Shown here: piece by piece, positions 61,784-64,000 of the stretch
How positions within the stretch are numbered: position 1 is the first letter of the stretch
Layout of the letters: each line of letters opens with the position of its first letter
From: UBA4781 sp963556045
GTDB lineage: Bacteria > Chloroflexota > Anaerolineae > Anaerolineales > Anaerolineaceae
Length of the DNA stretch: 64,000 nucleotides
NCBI GenBank assembly: GCA_963556045.3
Contig: CAUVYA020000002.1
Location: 496,001-560,000 of the forward strand
Direction of reading: 5' to 3'
Program-made: the position numbers and the translations under genes
Notes under the pieces: model-generated
What the model was told of the DNA's origin: nothing
What the model saw: the letters and a program-made list of their open reading frames with translations, nothing else
Databases searched by the model: none

Positions 61784-64000
61784 TTAATCCTTTATTGTGA
61801 TTGTGTAGCGACCGTCTTGTGTATAACCGACTTCACTCAAGCGTAAATCAGGATCGTAAATTTCGTCTATGATTTTTTCTGCCATAGTCTGCGATTTGAT
61901 ATTTGGATCAAAATCAAGCGCCCTGCAAAAAACATCGCTCCATTCCAAACGCAGTGATTTTGCTAGACCGGCAAAACCACCGGGGAGCGGGTCAGATGTA
62001 TTACAACCGTTTAGTCCAAACTGTCCATCCAATTGAGTAACGGTCAGAAATGCGGAGCGAGTGAGCTGGGCGGTTTGAGTGAATAGTGGTTTTAAGTGAC
62101 GGGCTATTAAAAATACCGCCTTAAGTGATGTCTCACTTTGGTTGGTAAATTCGATGAACTGGCTGTTGTCAGCGATTGCGCGATGAGGTTCCAGGTGGAC
62201 AAAGAAAACAAGACTCTGCTGCGTTTGTTGGATGCTATCCATCAAAGCGCTCACAGATTGATCAGATACTTCCTCAAGTGTGTAATGAATCACATCTGGC
62301 GATTGGAAAGCCTGCTTTTTCCCATTTTTACCAATATGGATGACACCTACCTTCATCCCTTTTTGAGTAAACTTTTGTGCCAGTGCCCTGGTTTTCTCCA
62401 TTTCGTTTCCGGTGATCAACGCCATACCTGAATCGGGAATCGTTAGCTCCATCCTATCCGGTTTCGGTAATCTTTTTACTGCCACCGTATGAGTGGTCAC
62501 TTTACTTTGCGCAATATCTTCAGTTAATACTTCTTTTTTTTTCAGCGCTGTATTTTTAATGTCTTTTTCCCCGCTTGTAATTTCTTCTCTTCTAAACGAT
62601 TCGATGATCTGTTCCAGGGTGCGCAGCTCAACAAGTTCGTCAGCGCTTATCGCTCGCATTTCTGGGTATTTTTCCTGGATCGCACCCAGAATCTCCACTT
62701 TTTTTATAGAGTCAATACCCAGGTCTGCTTCCATATCCATTGAGGTTTCCAGCATATCCACCGGATAACCAGTCTTCTCACTGACAATTTCCAGGAATAC
62801 CTGTTGATAATCATTCGGCATGATTTGAGTATCTGTTTCTTTATCTTCTTCAATTGACTGTTTGGTCAATTTTTCTGATTCTGATTGCGCTGGTGGGGTT
62901 TGGTTGGGTACGTTATTGTTCACAAATTCTGCAATAACCTGTTCTAGTGTACGCAGCTCTACAAGTTTATCCGCATCGATCATCCCGAATTCCGGAAATT
63001 GCTCCTGAGCTGAGCCGAGTATTTCAACTCGCTTGATGGAATCAATACCCAGGTCTGCCTCCATATCCATAGAAAGCTCCAGCATATCCACCGGATAGCC
63101 TGTTTTTTCACTGACGATTTCCAGGAAGATGTCTTGAATTTTTGCAAATGATACACTGGAGGGAATAATCACATTCGTTTCGTTCGTTGCGCTAACCATT
63201 TCTCCGGCAGCCATCGCAGTTTCTGTTCTGGAGGCAGCTGTTGCATTGACAAATGCGCCAACGATCTGTTCCAGTGTACGCAAATTGATCAGTTCATCCG
63301 CCGTTATGGTCGGCAGATCAGGAAATTGAGTTTGCATTGCACCAAGAATTTCGACTCGTTTAATAGAATCAATACCCAAATCTGCTTCCATATCCATTGA
63401 AAGTTCCAGCATATCTACGGGATACCCGGTCTTTTCGCTGACAATTTCCAAAAATTCATCGGTCAGTTTATCCGGTTCATATCCCGTATGATTCGTGCTT
63501 TTATTTGATACCGGCTCACTTTTTAAGTTGAGAGACTGATCGAATTGATTTTCTACATCTCGATCCGCATGATTCCCAATGCTTCCAAACATCTGATCGG
63601 CAGGATCGAACTCTTCATACTCGGATCCAGTACTATTTTGACCTAACAATTTCTGGATCAATTCAGTGTATTGCTTGATGAATATGGTTTGTGAATTTAA
63701 ATACGCTTCATGTGCGCTGCTGGTTGCTGCATGCTGATTGGAAATGAATTTCGCCTGTTCTCCAATCACGGAGAAATCATGTTCCTCATCCTGATCGATG
63801 GTTTTCGCGCCATGATTTGAAAGCATGGCTATTTCCTGACGGGTAATCTCCTGCAGTGCAGCATTAGATGTACTGTCATTCTGCAAGAATATTTCATGTA
63901 CTTTTAGAATCTCATCTTGATGTTCCAGTAGTTTTTTAATCAGAAGCGCAACTTCAGTTGAGATCGCCGGATTTGGTTTTGTTTGTCCACCCATCGGGGT
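61784..64000 (-). CDS. PfaA-like synthase part: three tandem ACPs and the structural half of a ketoreductase; open at the right edge
   Basis: The frame is open to the window edge; the first ATG is at 63994, but the usual KS-AT domains are missing, so the protein probably begins outside. From that ATG there is a helical linker (1-170) and then three ACPs at about 177-250, 286-360 and 396-468. Each has the GIDSIK motif; the phosphopantetheine Ser are 210, 319 and 429. From ~515 to the end (LALITGNEMEKT-like start, GGFAGLAKSLRLEW, LSEVGYTQDGRYTI) it matches the non-catalytic KR subdomain. It then stops, and the catalytic subdomain starts the next gene. Confidence 0.85.
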   Translation of the reverse strand, partial: TPMGGQTKPNPAISTEVALLIKKLLEHQDEILKVHEIFLQNDSTSNAALQEITRQEIAMLSNHGAKTIDQDEEHDFSVIGEQAKFISNQHAATSSAHEAYLNSQTIFIKQYTELIQKLLGQNSTGSEYEEFDPADQMFGSIGNHADRDVENQFDQSLNLKSEPVSNKSTNHTGYEPDKLTDEFLEIVSEKTGYPVDMLELSMDMEADLGIDSIKRVEILGAMQTQFPDLPTITADELINLRTLEQIVGAFVNATAASRTETAMAAGEMVSATNETNVIIPSSVSFAKIQDIFLEIVSEKTGYPVDMLELSMDMEADLGIDSIKRVEILGSAQEQFPEFGMIDADKLVELRTLEQVIAEFVNNNVPNQTPPAQSESEKLTKQSIEEDKETDTQIMPNDYQQVFLEIVSEKTGYPVDMLETSMDMEADLGIDSIKKVEILGAIQEKYPEMRAISADELVELRTLEQIIESFRREEITSGEKDIKNTALKKKEVLTEDIAQSKVTTHTVAVKRLPKPDRMELTIPDSGMALITGNEMEKTRALAQKFTQKGMKVGVIHIGKNGKKQAFQSPDVIHYTLEEVSDQSVSALMDSIQQTQQSLVFFVHLEPHRAIADNSQFIEFTNQSETSLKAVFLIARHLKPLFTQTAQLTRSAFLTVTQLDGQFGLNGCNTSDPLPGGFAGLAKSLRLEWSDVFCRALDFDPNIKSQTMAEKIIDEIYDPDLRLSEVGYTQDGRYTITIKD
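62591..63466 (-). repeat. Three tandem ACP modules
   Basis: Three copies of a ~73-residue ACP with centre-to-centre spacing of 109-110 residues (63466-63245, 63139-62915, 62809-62591). The core FLEIVSEKTGYPVDML plus SMDMEADLGIDSIK is nearly identical in all three, and the linkers between differ. This points to duplication followed by homogenisation of the cores. Confidence 0.92.

Noticed and set aside
1..64000. CRISPR arrays, insertion sequences, prophage or integrase genes
   Set aside because: I saw no regularly spaced direct repeats, transposase motifs or attachment-site duplications; gene style and codon use look uniform throughout.

Overview
The window is a stretch of ordinary bacterial chromosome, moderate in G+C, with tight operons on both strands. 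The mix suggests a Chloroflexota bacterium, probably of the Anaerolineae. This is inferred from gene style: a sigma-54 factor with an inserted zinc ribbon, a two-domain ECF ATPase importer, lipoproteins, an ADP-forming acyl-CoA synthetase and a pfa-type lipid synthase. No 16S rRNA is present to confirm it. Housekeeping genes are gcvPB (partial), alaS, trmFO, hflX, rpmF, tRNA-Leu(UAG), tig, clpP, rlmN, prfB, pfkA, rel and pckA.

Layout. 1-3.5 kb: end of gcvPB and convergent alaS. 3.5-16 kb (minus): a six-gene operon of rpoN, sensor kinase, NtrC-like regulator, small membrane protein, 1712-residue TPR protein and TPR-gingipain-like protease. 16-18.3 kb: trmFO and an M28 lipoprotein peptidase. 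18.3-19.3 kb (minus): a secreted sortase-fold protein behind two tandem c-di-GMP-I riboswitches, each followed by a terminator. 19.3-25.8 kb: hflX, rpmF, a threonine-dehydrogenase-like SDR, a glycerate kinase broken by many indels, and an ADP-forming acyl-CoA synthetase. 25.8-32.6 kb: tRNA-Leu, tig-clpP, a HAD phosphatase, rlmN, prfB with its programmed frameshift, and pfkA. 32.7-40.1 kb: a catabolic cluster (multi-cluster Fe-S flavoprotein, FAD amine/imino-acid oxidase, LDH2-family reductase, HAD phosphatase) and rel.

40.1-46.5 kb (minus) is the most unusual region. One tightly overlapping operon encodes a YkoE/YkoD/YkoC-like ECF importer whose S component is fused to an extracytoplasmic domain. 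It also encodes an anchored protein with two CXXCH motifs, a phosphodiesterase-type lipoprotein and a small lipoprotein. Several of these seem to carry a molybdopterin-oxidoreductase-like (SUOX) fold. A structured leader ending in an intrinsic terminator precedes the operon and looks like a Moco-type riboswitch. Together they suggest uptake or salvage of a pterin or molybdenum-cofactor-related compound; this is a hypothesis.

46.5-51 kb holds pckA and a large CehA/McbA-type metallohydrolase with a strong promoter. 51.1-64 kb (minus) is a PUFA-synthase-like lipid/polyketide operon: three tandem ACPs with half of a ketoreductase, KR-DH, AT, FabA-like double hotdog, PfaD enoyl reductase (frame broken by one base), a phosphopantetheinyl transferase, and a three-gene acyl-CoA carboxylase that would supply malonyl- or methylmalonyl-CoA. 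The KS-AT part should lie just beyond the right edge.
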